From contig OZ024788.1 of assembly GCA_964017065.1 (NCBI GenBank), positions 4,108,887 through 4,172,886 of the forward strand: a DNA stretch of 64,000 nt, given 5' to 3'. The notes under the pieces are model-generated. The model did no database searches. It was not told the DNA's origin and saw nothing but the letters and a program-made list of their open reading frames with translations. The translations under genes and the position numbers were made by a program. This document shows, one piece after another, positions 1-13,900 of this stretch. Origin of the DNA: Haliclona indistincta (taxonomy: Eukaryota > Porifera > Demospongiae > Haplosclerida > Chalinidae). Positions within the stretch are counted from its first letter, which is position 1; the number at the start of each line of letters is the position of its first letter.

Positions 1-1650
1 TAGAGTAGGAGTGGAAACTTGGAAGCGCCCCCGCATTCGATTAAAAATTGAAGATATGATGGACGTGTTACAAAAATAGAGTGGATGATAATTATGACGT
101 CGACCTACTACCGTCAGCATGGTTCTTGGCTGGAGCTGGTCGATCAGGGGCTCCTAAGAGGCAAGCAGCAGCTTTTGACACACAAAGCGCCAACCATCGC
201 TCAGTCTATCTTTATAGTAACATGTCTATGCATCACGTGTAGATCTACAATTTTTAATCAAATGTGTGGGCGCTTCACTCTCCTACTCTGTATGTCACTC
301 TCTCATCATGCGCTCATGAGTATAGCATGCAAGAATCAAGAAATCTGATTGGTTGCTTGTGGTTTCTAAATCAAAAAGATACTCAGCAAACTAATAGAAC
401 CTGTGAGTGAGATGATACAAACCTGTGTGTCAACCAGTTTTCCACAGTATTCTAATACGGGAATTAGAACTTTTGAGTGAACTAGCATGAATGTGTAGAC
501 AGGAAAGAACCAAGTAGTTAAGATGTAACACGGCTGTGGATTTCTAATAGTTAAGGCTGCCGTCGGCTAGCTGTAACTATTAGAAAGGTACTGTGGGCTC
601 AAGAACGTGCTGGCGCATACTGCAAAAATTTTTATAACTACGTGATTACAGGCTAGTAATGAACTGCAACAAGCCCATGGGAGCCTTAAAACAGCCCTCC
701 ACCCACACATATGCTTCCAGTGCACACACAAAGTGCTGCATTTGCTGTATACATTTCATCGAGATGAGCAGCTTTTGCCACACATAAGTAACGTGACGTC
801 ACAATTATGATGTAATTCCTCGTAAATCACTTGGCCTTGGTGTCTACAGTAATTCAAACGAACGAGAAAACCTGTATTTCATAGACACTCTGAATGCAAT
901 GCTTTTAATGAAGTAAACTGTCAACTAAACTGTCAACTGTCAACCTTTTAAGATGGAGGGTTATTGGCTCACACTTGCTTGGCATTCCAATGCTAATGAA
1001 GCCAAATTCCACACTGCACGTCTTACATGTGAACAGGTTCATGGTTCTTGACATGTAAAACTACCAAACCAAAATAGCTCATAGAAAGGAGCCAATGCAA
1101 ACGAACTGTTTGAATCGATTAAAATACACCATAAAAGGCCCATGGGATATCAGTTTAGAGCTGTTCAGTTTAAAGCGATATCAGTTTAGAGCTTCTACCA
1201 ACACACAAAAGACCTAGGTTATTTGCAGTGAATTAAATTTAAAGCAATATTTGCCTCAAGTTTGCTGAAAAAGTATTGCAAAATCAGCCCAAACTTTAAC
1301 AGCACTTACTATGTGCAGTACAAGATTTGCATGCGTTGGTTGTTATTGATATTACGTGGCGTACTAATTCTCTTTTTCTGTCTAACTTAGTCAACCATCT
1401 TCCTCTACAATAAGTTGTGAATATGACTAACCAAACAACGCGGAATGTTCGTGTAAATTGTTTGCTACTATGCGCTCTCGTTAGATCACCAGTCATGCAT
1501 AAAGATCCACTTTTATATAACTTTTAAAAGTAGCTATGCTTTTCCAGAATTAAATAATAGTACTGACGTGCTTCTTGTTTGCTAATTATTATTTCAATCT
1601 AGTCAAAATAATTATTTTATTAGACTTAAAAATGATAACACAAATTTACG
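1..1650. other. No gene recognised
   Basis: AT-rich sequence with only short frames. Gene A ends its last visible exon at 1660 in phase 1, so its next exon either lies here unrecognised or beyond the window. Confidence 0.5.
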
Positions 1651-1659
1651 ACTACTAAC

Positions 1660-1953
1660 CTTGAGAATAAACAGATGCATGATGAGTACTCAGTAGAGTA
1701 CCATCAGGAGACTGTAGTGCTCTCTGACCTCTCTCAATATTGAATGTGTTGTTTGGTTGTCTCACTCCAATGAGAGTGACAGGTTGTTGTATGATGAGAC
1801 CACTTTTATCACTGTCAGTAACTCTAAGTGTCATCTCACAGTATGGTGGCTCACCCTCACCAGTATACTGCTCCACTGCAGCTGTAGTCACCTGAAAAGA
1901 TTGTTGTACTGATTTTATTCAATGTACTATATCACTAGGTATGCGCATGCATG

Positions 1954-1997
<44 letters not shown>

Positions 1998-4900
1998 AAT
2001 GTGGGTGCTCTTCCAGGTTCACTGGTAGAGTCTGGGGGATTCTACACTTATTCGCCGGAATCCCACAAGGACAGGGCATCATAGTACCTCCAGTCTGCCA
2101 ACCCACCCATCTGTAAAATGGTTACCTGGTCAAGGGACGTGACTAGGATTGGAAGAGCAGACAGGGAAGAAAGGAATGCACGTGCTAAGCCCGCACTCCC
2201 AAACATAAATTTGATTAAAATCCATGAGATTACATCATAATTATTATATGGTCATTTTGTGGTACATTTTCAAGGTAGTACGCTCACGATTGTTGCCTGC
2301 AGCTAGCTTATAATAATTATTATATATTATAATGTATAATTATAATTATGTGTATAATAATTATTTAGACCTATAGGCTGATTCTCGCTGATGCAAAGTT
2401 TACTGTAGGCTCAGGGAGTGAATTGCTTTTACTGTGTTGTGTCTTGAAAAGCGGGATTAATTGCCCTCTGCCCTACCGTAGTTACGAGACTGTGGTCTTG
2501 TGCTGGGGAAGCAGAGTGCACTGGCTGTGCCAGTCACCGGGAACAAGAGATTATTCATGTGCGCCCTCATTGTTCACACCTCTAATCCTAATCTCAGCTA
2601 TAGTGCTCCTGCGAGTTCATTAGCCTGGCTCCAGGAGGGTATCCAGATAGACCGCCAATATTGCACCCCTGTCAGAATTTTTTTGCAAGTATAAAGGCCA
2701 TGGTAAATATTTCAGCCAAAAACGTCTTCGTGTAAACAGGGCCTAAGTCAACTACTACCAGCAGCACAAAATTTATGGTTAGAATAAACAATAGTGGATT
2801 AGTATCACCTGAATCATACTAGTATGCACCCAGAAACATACATAATTGATATTGTTCAATTACTTACTTGTTGATAGCGTGTGTTGATAGTCACTTCCCA
2901 TCCAGCTGGTATTACTGTATCATCAGTAGAAACCTTTATCACACCACCTCCAAACTTGATATCAAAAGGTGAATGACTATCAGCACTTAGATAGAGCTGA
3001 TTCACTTTCTATGACACAAGAAAAGTGTATAATAATTATTTAGACCTACATGCATGTGAATTCACCTCTTTATGCTGTTTTTGAAAGAAAGCAACTCTTG
3101 CTCTCCAGTGGTTGATAGCTAGCTTGTGGTAGAACACTTGACAGACACACTCAACAACATTCCGAGCTTCTTTCTCAAATTTGATGATGTTTTGTTCTGT
3201 CTGTACTCCTTTGAGATTAGCCTCAACAGTGAGGTCAGGAGGTGTGGTCTTGCTATCAGTAGCTCTGAGTGTCATCTCACAGTATGGTGGCTCACCCTCA
3301 CCAGTATACTGCTCCACTGCAGCTGCAGTCACCTGAAATCAAAAAAAATTGTTCAATTTCATTGCAATCATAATTATGAATAAATGACTTAACCTTAGTG
3401 TTATCTACATCCCATCCATCAATTGTGTTTAAGACTTTCACTTCAATTCTATCAGAGCCAGATAATTTCAAATGACAAGTAAAAGGTGATTTATACATGT
3501 CAAAATCTTGGTATATCATTCTCACTAGCTGACATAAAAATACATTCATTATAAATAAGCAAAACCACAATGACTTATTATTATATTAACCAACCTCAAG
3601 ATTATCTACTGATGGCATGAAAGTAAATACAACCTTCCAACAATTGAGGCTAACTTCTTGACAGAACATCTGACAGACAGCCTCACGTCGTGGAGCTATG
3701 AAATCGCCCATTGAAAACAAAGAAAAGTTCATGTGTGAAACTTACAAAGCTAAAACTGCTCGAGCAAGTTCATCTGCCATCTTTGGGAAAATTTATGTAT
3801 TGATATCACTGAGGGATGTTCGCACAAGATACTATAGTTGCATAAACTGTGCTAATTGGCAGCAAATACCAAAAACAGCTGTAATATCGATTATATTGAG
3901 TTCGGCAATCACTCAGCAATAATTATCAATACTTTATTTTTCCCAAAGATAGCAGATGAACTTCCTCGAGCAGTTTTAGCTGTGTAAGTTTCTTTCAGCT
4001 AAAGAAACGTTATGAAGTTTATCGAGTACACAGCTCTACAATGGCTAACACTATAAGTTTGAAACTTACATTCAATTAATGCTCCATCGATAGACAAACT
4101 AACTGCATACAGGAACACCATATTATGTATAAATACCCATTGCCAGTCATGAATCTCATTTATTTTCCTGTACTAGTACACACCACCTCAACTTACCCTC
4201 TAGTGATCTCTCAATATTGAATAAGTTGTTTGGCTGTCTCACTCCAATGAGAGTGACAGGTTGTAGTATGATGAGATCACTATTATCACTGTCAGTAGCT
4301 CTGAGAGTCATCTCACAGTATGGTGGCTCACCCTCACCAGTATACTGCTCCACTGCAGCTGTAGTCACCTGAAAAAGATTGTTGTACTGATTTTTTTTTA
4401 ATTCAATGTACTATCACTAGGTATGCGCACATGCGTACATCGTTCCTCCGTGGAAGATTTGCATACCTCCTGGAAGGGTATTAAATATGCACATCGTAGG
4501 GCAAAGCAAGAACCTTGCCCTGCCCCCTAGCGGGAGCTGCGTAACCATTTATCGGTAGAAGAAGGAAGGAAGGAAGGAAGGTGTGTGTGAGTGTGTCAAT
4601 GTGGGTGCTCTGCCTGGTTCACTGGTAGATTCTTGGGCAATCTATACTGGTTCGAAGAATCCCAACCATGGCAGGAGAGAATAGGGCATCATAGTACCTC
4701 TAGCATACCAACCCACTCTCCTGTAAAATGGGTACCTGGTCCAGGGAAGTAACTAGGATTGGAAGAAAGGAATGCACGTGCTAAGCCCGCACCCCCAAAC
4801 ACTAAAATTCACGAGATGACACCATATATGGTCATTTTGTGGTATATTTTCAAGCAGTATGCTCACGATAGTTGCCTGCAGCTAGCTTGTAAGCTGATTC

Positions 4901-7900
4901 TCGCTGATGCGAAGTTTACCGTAGGCTCAGGGAGTGAATTGCTTTTACTGTGTTGTGTCTTGAAAAGCGGGGTTATTGCCCTCTGCCCTACCGTAGTTAC
5001 GAGACTGTGGTCTTGTGCTGGGGAAGCAAAGAACACTGGCTGTGCCAGTCACTGGGAACAAGAGATTATTCATGAGTGCCCTCATTGTTCACACCTCTAA
5101 TCCTAATCTCAGCTAGTGCTCCTGTGAGTTCACTAGCCTGGCTCCAGGAGGGTATCTGCACGCACCGGCTTTATACAGCACAGTTATTCCCGGCCTTGTC
5201 AGGTGCTATCATGGTATGTTATCACTGGGTAAACATCATTGCATTCAATCGCAAAACATTGCTTTGCATGACAGTGATTATATATTAACTTGCTACATGT
5301 ATGTAAGACCTTGTTTACAAGAAATTAAAAAGATTTCTATCGAAATCAAAAGGATGTAGTGATGAAGAAATCTGCCACTGGTTCACAATGTAAACCAACA
5401 AGGAACAAGCATAGAATGGTAACACGATTGACTTGCTAACAGACCATAGATCCCTACATCAGTGGCTGCTGTGGCCAGACTATAGCTAGTTAAGCTATTT
5501 ACTGTTGACTGACACTTTGAATAGAATTCAGCTTGTGACAAAATATTGATCTTATGTACAGCCACAGATGTAGGGATCTATGGTCTGTTAGCAAGTCAAT
5601 CGTGTTACCATTCTATGCTTGTTCCTTGTTGGTTTACATTGTGAACCAGTGGCAGATTTCTTCATCACTACATCCTTTTGATTTCGATAGAAATCTTTTT
5701 AATTTCTTGTTTGTGTCCTTTCTTCTTTTTAGTGAAGTGCAGTTCAGTATCATGCATGTACGGAGAAGTCTTTGTTTCCACCATTAGTTTGGTATTCCTG
5801 TTGTTGATGGCTTTTCTTAAACTTGTAGCTAAAATTATATATCAGGTCTGCCTAGTATCAGGTCTGCCTAGTCGCCTACGCATGCATGCATGCAGTGCAT
5901 ACGAGCCCCGCCCACACTTGTTTGTAGATCTACACGGCGGTTATAACTATCTGGCAAGTGCAGAATGGCGATCCTACACGAGCTTACCGTTCTTCGAAGA
6001 CTCCAGACAAATGCCGGGTGTGTGTTCTCCGTGATAGTGATCCAATCATCCACACGGCGCAGCGATACTTTAGCTGCTTGGTCACGTGCACTACCCATTG
6101 CTAATTGGTCACGTGCGTATTGCGCAATCACAATAATGGCGTCTAACACTAAGCAGACAATGGATCACGATCGAGAAATCGCGGAACTTAGATCGCCGTT
6201 ACGCTAAAAACAAAGCTCAAAAGGCACATGCCAGGAGAATTTCACGACTGTTCGTGGATGTTTTGGTCTCGGCACTGCTCGCGTAAAGGCGCTAGGCGAG
6301 TGGAAGAAAGAAAGAAGAAAGAAGAAGAAGAAGAAAGAAAGAAGAAAACGAAGATGACGAAACTCGATTTTCACCGTTTCCAGGTTCGTCACTTTAGTAA
6401 CAATTTCGAGCAATCTCCTTGCTACTGTAAGATGGGGCAACGCCAGAGAGCAGATCTAAGTGTCTAAAGACGTCTAAAATTCAACACCAGGCGAAATATC
6501 AGCGCTTGAACGCTAATACATTGTATGTAGCCGCCATCTTGTTTTCTCGTTCATCCCTAATACAACATTTCTTGCAAATGCACATTTCTGCCTGGAGCAT
6601 TGGCTTTGTTTACATGAATACATTTTCTACATGAAGAGTTTATTAGCACTCCAAGAGTTTAAGGTGGCGGTATACCGATGGGTGTGGCTACAGTAAGTTA
6701 GAACACATGCAGGTCGCAGGCTGGACAATGAGGGCGAGCTAAACGAAACAGAACTGCCACACACGAAGTACGAAGGTATACAAAGAGCAGAGCGAAGTTT
6801 AGGCATACCTTGAACAATCAGAGAGAAATGCAAAACCAAAACCGGCAGTTTTATTCACCAAAATCAGACGAAGGAAACGTCTACACCGTTAGCTGAAGCC
6901 AATTTCCACTTAAAAACGACTTACCCGAGGGCGACTCGATGAGTTTTCTGGACAGAATCGATATCTGTTTCCAAAAAATAACAAATCAACAAGATTTCAC
7001 CATGACGTCCAGCATGGTTTGGCACGAGCGTTTACAGCCATAAAAAAGTAACGGTTATCTATATTAATAAAAACTCTTCGAGCCGTCCTCCGTTAGCTAT
7101 TTTAGAAAGTGCACCGCTCGTCAAATAGCTGAAAAAGGCACCTGGGACTTTATTTTTGGTGAATAGGAACAGCACCTAGCTGACCATATTAATGATATTC
7201 ATGATTAACCCTCGGCGCATGCGCGAGGGTTATTTTTGCAAGTAGCTGCATTTTCCTAGCCAAGGGTATTCGTGCAGACAGAGTTGCCGCGTGTAGTTAG
7301 CTTGCCTATCGATAGGCATCGAATAAAGCACATTTCAGCAACGCAGTGTTAGCCATCGCGGAGCGACGAGCTCGCCCTGTGAAGACTGAGCACGATCGAT
7401 TGTAAACACTTTTCTTTAGTTGTGAGAAAGATACGAAGCTAAAACTGCTCAAGCAAGCTCATCTGCCATCTGTGCCGGTATTTATGTGATGTTTTCGCCG
7501 AGCGCTGCTCGTACGCGATATTACAGCTATGTGGTGCCAGAGAGCACAGCCTACGTTGCTGTAATATCACGTACGAGCAGCGCTCGGCGAAAACATCACA
7601 TAAATACTGGCACAGATGGCAGATGAGCTTGCTTGAGCAGTTTTAGCTTCGTACCTTTCTCACAACTAAAGAAAAAGTGTTTACAATCGGCTCGGTCTTC
7701 AGAGGGCGAGTTAGTCGGTCTGCGATGGCTAACACTGCGTTGCTGAAATTTGCTTTATTCGATGCCTATCGATAGGCAAGCAAACTTCACACAGCAACTC
7801 TGTCTGCAAGAATACTCTTGGCTAGAAATATACAGATACTTGCTAAAGTCATGAATATCCTTAATTCTGATATCCCGCCACCTCAAATACACTCAAAGAA

Positions 7901-10900
7901 TGTGGCATGAAATTTTAAGAAGCACTTCACTGTACTTGATAGTAAGCACAATGCGATGATAAGAATTACGATAATACTACAACTTTCTCCAGATAGACAT
8001 CGTTATTGCACCCCTGTCAGCATTTTTTGCAAGGTCAAAGGCCATGGTAAGTTTTTAGAAAAAGTACGATGTAAACAAAATGCAGAAATGGTTTCAGCCA
8101 AAAGCGTCTTTGTGTAAACAGGGCCTAAGTCAACTACTGCCAGCAGCACAAAATTTATGGTTAGAACCAAAACAATAGTGGATTAGTGTCACCTGAATCA
8201 TACTAGTATACACCTAGAAACATACATACATTATTGATATTGTTCAATTACTTACTTGTTGACGCTGCTGGTTGATAGTCACTTCCCATCCAGCTGGTAT
8301 TACTGTATCATCAGTAGAAACCTTTATCACGCCACCTCCAAACTTGATATCAAATGATGGGCAGTTGTTAGCATCTTGATAGACCTTATTGACTTTCTAA
8401 ACATGTAAAAAAGGAATCCATTGCTTGGTTTCAAAAAAGAAATTACCTTCAGGTGTTTCTTTGGAAATAAAGCAACTCTTGCTCTCCAGAAGTTGAAAGC
8501 TATCTTGTGGTAGAACACTTGACATACAAAATCAACAACATTCTGAGCTTCTTTCTCAAACTTGATAATGGCTGGTTTCTGTACTCCTTTGAGATTAGCC
8601 TCAACAGTGAGGTCAGGAGGTGTGGTCTTACTATCAGTAGCTCTGAGTGTCATCTCACAGTATGGTGGCTCACCCTCACCAGTATACTGCTCCACTGCAG
8701 CTGTAGTCACCTGAAATCAAATCAAATTGTTCAATTTCATTGCAATCATATGAATAAATGACTTAACCTTAGTGTTATCTACATCCCATCCATCACTTGT
8801 GTTTAAGACTTTCACTTCAATTCTATCAGAGCCAGATAATTTCAAATGACAAGTAAAAGGTGATTTATACATGTCAAAATCTTGGTATATCATTCTCACT
8901 TGCTGACATAAAAATACATTCATTATAAATAAGCAAAACCACAATGACTTATTATTATATTAACCAACCTCAAGATTATCTACTGATGGCATGAAAGTAA
9001 ATACAACCTTCCAACAATTGAGGCTAACTTCTTGACAGAACATCTGACAGACACACTGATACTTTCCAACTATAAACAAATAATTGAGCATCATTTTGAC
9101 TTTAGCTCAAGGTAAATAAGACGAACAACACCAGCATTCTTTGTTGGCGATAGAGAGGTGTAGTTTCATGTTGAAGGCTAACGGCAAACGCCTATGATGT
9201 CAATTCTTACGGAAAAACACGCGAATATACTGACAAGAGCAGAAGTGTAATCGGCGTATACAGATAAGCTCAACGTGCATGGGGCCTAGAGAACAGTCAG
9301 AGTCCTGCTTGCACGGCCAGTCTGGCTTTGGCAATCTGTCATTTCTGAAGTTATCATTGCAGCTTTTATGTGTTGGTGTGGTGCTGCTGCACAGACACTC
9401 TATATAGTAAAGACAAGTGTCCGTGATGTGTGTTGCCATAAATCTATGGTGCTGCCACGTCTCTTGTTGTGCTAGATAGGCATGTGCGCCCTTACTAAGG
9501 CTTCTAGGTCTGTCGTAGTCCACCAGAGTAAGCTATACTGATACTGGCTAATGATAGCAATCCGTGTTATCCAACACTGGCGGTTATCGATCGCATGCGC
9601 TGAGGTCATACTCTAGTCTACTCGGCGCTTGCTGATGCCAAAAAGGTGTTGTAGATGACAGTAACGCCGCCTGTGACAATTAGAACAGTGAATGGGGTAT
9701 AATTATGACGTCAGCACGTGTTCTGTAGCCAACTCTGTACTGTTCTCAATAAAAAGGCGTGACGTCACAATTTAGCGTTCATGTTCCCGTCAACATGAAT
9801 CTAAACCTCTCTAATAGACAGAACATTGTACTTGTGCAGTATAATGTGTTTTGTACCATAGGAAGCCTTATTTTCAAAGGCACCGACTCCCACTGGCAAA
9901 AAAGATAATAGAAATGATCTACCTTCCAGAGAGAATAATAGGAAGGGGTGAGAGTTCTGAGTCAACCACACCAGTAAACTATAAAGAGTGTGCAAGCTGC
10001 CCTTATTTATCCTATAGAAACCTACAGACATCAGTGGGCATGTGGTTGCCATGGTACAAATCAGTTATACCATGCCTACCTGTGGTGTATCATGAATACA
10101 CTCAGCAATAACCATTAATCCTTCGGGCTACGCCCTCGGGATTAATAGTTATTGCTTCGTGTATTCGTGATACACCACGGGTAGGCATGATATAACATAT
10201 GTTATATCATGCCTATAAGTATATCAATATCAGCATGGATCAATTCATTATACTTACTCACCAGATTCTAGAGTCAATGCTGAAGTACCAGTCTACAGAA
10301 CAAAAGTTTTATAACAGTAATAAGCTGTATAAACTTTAGCTGTACCTCGGTGAGGTTTGCAGTTGACCACATACCTGAGATAACTTTCTCCCTCATTATC
10401 AATACTGAATTAATTCATTATAATTATGATGTTGCAATCATGATTCTTACATTCGTTAACATTCTTGAGATCATTCTCACAACGTTTTAGTTTGACAAGC
10501 ATGTCTTTGTTTTCAGTGGTTAATTTCTCAATATCAGTTTCAAGCTGCTGTCTCACTATACCAATACTGGTCAGAGATAAGCTAACTAAGTTTAATATCG
10601 TACCTTTTCTCTCATAATATAACTGCTGGTTTTGTGTTAAGTGAATATCAGATGCTGCATTTCGTAATAAATTAAAATACCAGGAAAAGAAATGTGAATA
10701 CCTTGCTTTGATCCACTCAGCCATTTAGTCATATCTTCTGATAGTGTCTGCAGCTCTTTAACTGCTGTCATCTTCTCCATCAGCACAGTCACTAGGAGAG
10801 GATCTTCTTCAATTCCCAACACCTTCAGGTATGAGCTACCACTAGCTAGACTGGAGCTCATCACTGCTTTCTTCTCCTCTGATAACAGACTTGTGGAGTG

Positions 10901-13900
10901 GAGCTGAGTAGTGAGAGAGTGACATGTGTCAGGATCAGAGACTGCTTCAACCAGCTGATGGTAAAACTCTGTGTAAAGCTGCTTTAGTTTGGTCTTCTCT
11001 TCCTCATCTACACCTGATATAAAAGATAGAGCTTAATTATAGACTGCCAATAATATAAATTAAGCTACCAACTGATACAGACCTTTTAAGGACATCATAA
11101 CCTACACAACAAAAATGATTATTATTGTGGTACTGTAATAACAATTATTGATCCTAACCTCGTTCTGAGTGCAAGGGAACACTCTCCTTCCTCCTACTGT
11201 CACCTCTAACACTTTGTAGTCTTCAAAGACAGCAGCATTGTTATGAGCCAGATGCTCCAACCAGCCACTCATTACCTCAGGGAAGACCCAGGATATGATT
11301 ATAGAGCCTGCCTCTGCATGCAGATGAATAAATCTTTTGTGGCATTCCTCAAATCCCCTAATTGCCAATTTCTCTATGTCCTCTAGGGTTCGTCTATAAG
11401 ACATTTCCTTAGAAATTGTGATGGTCACAAAAACTTCTCCATTGGAAAGAATAGGCTTCACCCTGCTGACAACTGCATGCTGAAATTCAAGAACAGTTGT
11501 CTGCTCGAAGAAACCTTCCTTCTTCTCGAGATAAGCCCTTATTACTTCAGTCAGCTTATCATTGTCAAAACAGCTATCCAAGAGTTTTTGGAGAATAGAA
11601 ATGTTGAAGACGTCGATGTAGTGATCTCGCTGTAACTGCCTCATGAGTTCATCGAAGTCTTCGCATTCAATAAACTCTTCAGAGCCAATCAAAGAATCAA
11701 GAAAAAGGCTAGCGTCAGAAGGGTCACACTTGTTCTTGACTAGAAGACGTTTGACTTGTACCAGCATGCGACTGAAAGATTCCTCCAATTCATTTAAATT
11801 TCTGACTACAGCCTCATCAGCTTTTATCTTGGCTTTCATCTCATCAGAAGAAGGGTGAATAGGAGGAGGAGGAGTGGTTGGTGAAATAGATTCTGATGGA
11901 GCTAGAACAGAAAAAATAATTGCTTACATACATAACATAACGAAACAATTTCACAAAACCCTCGGCAAGTAATTCACGTTATACAGTGCTCCACACGAAG
12001 ACGCTTGAAAACACTTTTTTGAACACTTGGCTCATTTTCTCCAAACTCAGTGATCTCATGCACATATGCATATACCATCATGATGTCCTATCCTTTGTGA
12101 GTCTATTGCACCATATGGCTTCTCATCACATGCTTGTCACGTGCTGCACAATGGCGATATAGTCAACCATATAGAATACAATGTTAGGCACAGGATCTCT
12201 ATAATTGCTAGTAGTTAAGAGCTGTCGAAGCTACAATGGAACACTAACCTTGGATGCAAACCTACGAGCGGCATGAGAAGTCACCGTCAGCTATACTTTG
12301 GTAATAGGAAGCGAAAAATAGCGTTTATGACAAGCCCCGACGTTAGGCACAGGATCTCCTGAGTCTCTGTTAGTTAAGATCCAATACTTGCTTACTGCAG
12401 AGGTTAAGCATAGTGCTTCAAGAGCGTTCTCGCTTGGTGCGTCTCTCCATCAGTAAAGCAACAAACGAAGCGCTGTCTCGTGAGAGAGCTGCTTTTTGAC
12501 GGCCATCTTGCTGTTTAGTGACGTTTTTATGGGCTCCAAAAAAATGAGGACACAACTAATAACAGTAACCTAATTGTGACGCCACTGGCTTGTACAGTTG
12601 TTGGTTACTGTTTATCAAAAGTGTCGTCATTCTTTTAGAGGCGGAGCCCATAAAAACGTCACTAAACAGCAAGATGGCCGTCAAAAAGCAGCTCTCCCAC
12701 GAGACAGCGCTTCGTTTTTTGCTGTACTGATAGAGAGACGCACCAAGTGAGAACGCTCTTGAAGTACTATGCTTAACCTTTGCAGTAAGCAAGTATTGGA
12801 TCTTAACTAACAGAGACTCTGGAGATCCTGTGCCTAAGGTCGGGCCATGTCATAAACGCTATTTTTCGCTTCCTATTACCAAAGTATAGCTGACGGCGAC
12901 TTCTCATGCCGCTCGTAGGTTTGCATCCAAGGTTAGAGTTCTATTGTAGCATTGGCAGCTCTTAACTACTAGCCATTATAGAGATCCTGTGCCTAACATT
13001 GTATTCTATATGGTTGATTATACAGTACCGCTCACGAGTAAGTGTACTCAAACCAGCGGGCTAACCGCGCGTAACTCGGGGGTGCCCGCGGGTCCGTGAA
13101 CGTGTACCCGCTGCCCACACCACACTAACCCGCGGCCCTCAAGCAGCCTTGCATGCACTCGCGACCCGCTGGATAGCTAGGCAGACTCACGTTGTCGTTG
13201 TGTGACTTTCGCGAGTATATACAGTGCTCGCACGTATCCGTACCAGCGCGTGATGCACTCTGTATTCGCATCTACCCGCGGTTAATGATACACGGTTCCG
13301 CGGGCAAGACAAAATTACCCCCGGGTTGCCTGCGAGTCTCCCGCGGGTGTTGGTCCACTTACTCGTGAGCGGTACTGTATCGCCATTGTGCAGCACGTGA
13401 CAAGCATGTGACGAGAAGCCATATGGTGCAACAGACTCACAAAGGATAGAACATCATGATGGTATATGCATATTATGTGCATGGGATCACTGAGTTTGGA
13501 GAAAAAGAGGCAAGTGTTCAAAAAAATGTTTCAAGTATCTTCGAGTGGAACACTGTAATTTGACAGACCAATTTTGACAAGAGACTGTATTAAGCCTGGA
13601 TTGCCCAAACATCAGGATTACAAATATTTTGGTTTCTACAGTTAGTCGAAGGCTTGCTAGGTCACACTAATCATCCAAAAAGTCACCATTCGTCTTGTGG
13701 GCGTAGCAAGCTCCACCCAATGACGAAAAGTTGTGTTTGTTTCCTAAGCATGCCACACCCACACAAAATCAGACATAAACTTTGGTACACAAGGAAGAAA
13801 CGTATGTTTGGGATTTTGCAAAGGTCTCAGTCTGTAAGTAACAGAGAGGCGAATATTTAATAAGACACGATTTCGGCAAAAATTCTCTACTAGCAAGAGC

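Larger units (their letters stand above)
1730..5200. repeat. Segmental duplication within gene A
   Basis: About 1.73-2.69 kb matches 4.21-5.16 kb, and 2.69-3.69 kb matches 8.03-9.06 kb, introns included (for example AACAGGGCCTAAGTCAACTA at 2738 and 8118). The blocks carry exons 14-18 and 9-13. This is a tandem duplication of a block of about 5 kb, later separated by insertions. Confidence 0.7.

Noticed and set aside
6204..6467. GAA-rich frames in the interspersed repeat (also at 19480-19776)
   Set aside because: Both strands are open because of low complexity; recurrence is due to the repeat and no motif is present.
13187..13521. Frames in the foldback/MITE region as genes
   Set aside because: They fall inside inverted-repeat DNA and are repeated in mirror form.
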